Assembly (NCBI GenBank): GCA_000620205.1
Contig: JHVP01000004.1
Location: 480,424-544,423, forward strand
Direction: 5' to 3'
Length of the DNA: 64,000 nucleotides
DNA from: Geodermatophilaceae bacterium URHA0031
GTDB taxonomy: Bacteria > Actinomycetota > Actinomycetes > Mycobacteriales > Geodermatophilaceae
The notes below the pieces were generated by a model. It saw only the letters and a program-made list of their open reading frames with translations. It had not been told where the DNA came from and made no database searches. Each line of letters starts with the position of its first letter. Positions within the stretch are counted from its first letter, which is position 1. Positions 62,680 through 64,000 of the stretch are shown in pieces. The position numbers were made by a program, and so were the translations under genes.

Positions 62680-63089
62680 ACCTCGGACCGCGCGCAGCCC
62701 AGGCCCAGGCCCATCACAGCCCTGGCACGCGCCGTCCTGCGCGGGTGCGAAGGGAACCCATGCGTCTCGTCCTGGGAGAAGACCCACGCCACGGCCCATC
62801 TGTGATCTTGTCCGAGAGTCGCGCTACGGCGATCATGTCGACGGAACTAGGCACACCGCGCCCCTCCCCCACTGGGGAAGCCGCTGGTGGGACGGCTACC
62901 ACTTCGCCGCATCCAAGTCCCCCCCTCGAGCACTACGGTGTGGAGCCTTGCCAGGGGAGACGGGCACGGGCTTCCGACGATGCCAAGCCAAGCGCTGCGG
63001 GCGAGCCCTCTGCCCGGCGCTTCCCGGACGTCTCTCGGATCAGATCTTCCGGCTCTACACCGGAGAGCGCGACGGGCGTCCCTTGCCGC
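62680..63089. other. Intergenic region
   Basis: No gene recognised. At 62761 a frame opens MRLVLGEDP, like the start of a NarL-type receiver, but no further match follows. Confidence 0.45.
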
Positions 63090-63578
63090 GTTGCTGTAGC
63101 GGTTGCTGTAGACGACTCGGCATCAGCGACTCCAACACCATGGCCTCCATCGACCCGTCACCTGCGGTTCTGCCCAGCGAGCCCGAGACGCAGCCCGCAT
63201 CGCGGAGACCGGCTGCCGATGGATTTGTAGTACAGACCGCCGTTCCACTCGTAACGCCGGCTTCGTGGTCGGCCAGCACGAGCCGCTGACTTGCGGTTTT
63301 CTCAAGAAGGACCGGTCGAGCCGACGTGAACCCCTTGACCAGTCTCAAGGGCGCAGAAGACGGGCCGCCCGAATCCGGACGACCCGCCTCTGACCTGCGG
63401 TTTCACTGTCGGGCTGACGGGATTGAACCTGCGACCCCTTGACCCCCAGCCGTCGACCGAGGGTCCGCAGTAATTCGCCGATGTGCGTATTCGCAGGTCA
63501 GCGCCTGCGTGGAACCGCCGCGGACGACCGCGGACTGCGGCGAACGGACCCCGAATGATGGTCCACGTGGTGGTCAAC
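63090..63578 (-). repeat. tRNA-Pro(GGG) 3'-end attachment site, copy E
   Basis: Core 63408-63449, one base shorter in the T-loop area than the other copies. Left arm: GTTGCTGTAG-type pair at 63090-63111, 318 bases from the core, ACCTGCGGTT-type sites at about 63163, 63287 and 63391, hairpin about 63358-63390. Right arm of the second type: GCAGGTCAG at 63493, 44 bases from the core, and GATGGTC/GGTGGTCAA pair at 63557-63578, 108 bases from the core. Confidence 0.87.
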
Positions 63579-63740
63579 CGAGCCACTTCAGGCAGCTGCT
63601 GGACGACGGGTCGCGGGGTGACGTCCCAGCTGGTGGTGTAAGTCCAGGTCACCGCTTGCGTGGGTGATCACGCGAGGGGGCCATCGTGTGATGGTCAGCG
63701 AGACCACGCCAATGGTTCTCGCGGAAGGACACAGCACACG

Positions 63741-64000
63741 ATGGCCCTGGACCAGTCTGCCCTGCTCGAGGTGCTCCAGGCACTGAAGGCCGCCGACGTC
63801 GATGACCGGATCCGCTCGGCGGCCACCACGATCTATCAGGCGTTGATCGAGGCCGAGCTCACGGCGGTGATCGGCGCCGGCCCGCACGAGCGCACCGACA
63901 CCCGGACCGCCCAGCGCAACGGCTCCCGGCCACGGGTGCTGACCACCACGGCCGGGGATCTGGAGCTGCGGATCCCGAAGCTGCGCGCCGGGTCGTTCTT
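63741..64000 (+). mobile_element. IS256-family transposase, cut by window edge
   Basis: The first 86 codons from ATG 63741 read ALDQSALLEVLQALKAADVD, TIYQALIEAELTAVIGAGPH, ERTDTRTAQRNGSRPRVL and TTTAGDLELRIPKLRAGSFF, the typical N-terminus of IS256 transposases in actinobacteria. The left terminal inverted repeat probably lies between about 63630 and 63660, just beyond attachment copy E; its exact end cannot be set without the other end. It is a DDE transposase and does not explain the tRNA-type repeats. Confidence 0.93.

Noticed and set aside
62761..62850. Frame opening like a NarL-type receiver (MRLVLGEDP)
   Set aside because: Only about nine residues match; nothing after it resembles a receiver domain.
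20338..63449. The five repeats as functional tRNA-Pro genes
   Set aside because: None has the 5' acceptor strand, D arm or the CTTGA half of the anticodon stem.
1..64000. CRISPR arrays, rRNA, self-splicing introns
   Set aside because: No regularly spaced identical repeats with unique spacers, no rRNA-like stretches and no intron cores were seen on either strand.

Overview
The window is 64 kb of very GC-rich DNA with GTG-rich starts, GTGA/ATGA gene overlaps, several GAF-ANTAR proteins, XRE-DUF5753 and LacI regulators. It looks like an actinobacterial chromosome, and the gene content fits Geodermatophilaceae (Blastococcus, Modestobacter, Geodermatophilus) best. That family-level assignment is inference. 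No rRNA, intact tRNA or CRISPR array is visible. About a third of the recognisable genes are broken, so I list many fragments as pseudogenes.

Left part (1-20.2 kb): an acyl-CoA synthetase running off the left edge; a purine-degradation group (broken hydroxyisourate hydrolase, intact uricase, NCS2 permease); an XRE regulator; a broken SDR; a DUF347 membrane protein divergent from an OmpR-type two-component pair; a cell-envelope run (DedA, small membrane protein, UppP, FetB-like permease); a secreted double PepSY-like protein beside remnants of an FMN-transfer locus; a membrane-anchored hydrolase; a NarL/DesK-type two-component pair; an AraC regulator next to a RibD-like reductase.

Right part (20.2-63.6 kb): the outstanding feature is five same-orientation copies of the 3' half of a tRNA-Pro(GGG) gene (cores at 20338, 27820, 32336, 38298 and 63408). 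Each is flanked by direct-repeat arms at fixed distances, as in the attachment sites of tyrosine-integrase elements. They divide the region into four modules, none holding a recognisable integrase. Module 1 (20.4-27.8 kb) carries signalling proteins (GAF-ANTAR, ANTAR, ATP-binding and dead kinase-like proteins). Module 2 (27.9-32.3 kb) carries a phosphotriesterase-family hydrolase, an acyl-CoA synthetase and a VOC protein. Module 3 (32.4-38.3 kb) carries proton-translocating transhydrogenase pntAB followed by a graveyard of gene fragments. Module 4 (38.3-63.4 kb) carries a second double PepSY-like protein, a P-type ATPase, a HupE-like protein with a ferric-reductase-like/FMN-binding group, an ABC exporter, an internally rearranged acyl-CoA synthetase and a catabolic cluster. 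The window ends inside an IS256-family transposase.

The catabolic cluster (52.0-62.7 kb) combines three Gfo/Idh/MocA dehydrogenases, two related TIM-barrel isomerases, an intradiol (hydroxyquinol-type) dioxygenase, a maleylacetate reductase, a sugar-porter MFS transporter and a LacI regulator. Two promoters share a long motif containing a palindrome. Uptake of a glycoside or cyclitol, oxidation and isomerisation of its polyol part, and ring cleavage of a hydroxyquinol-like intermediate is a reasonable but untested reading.
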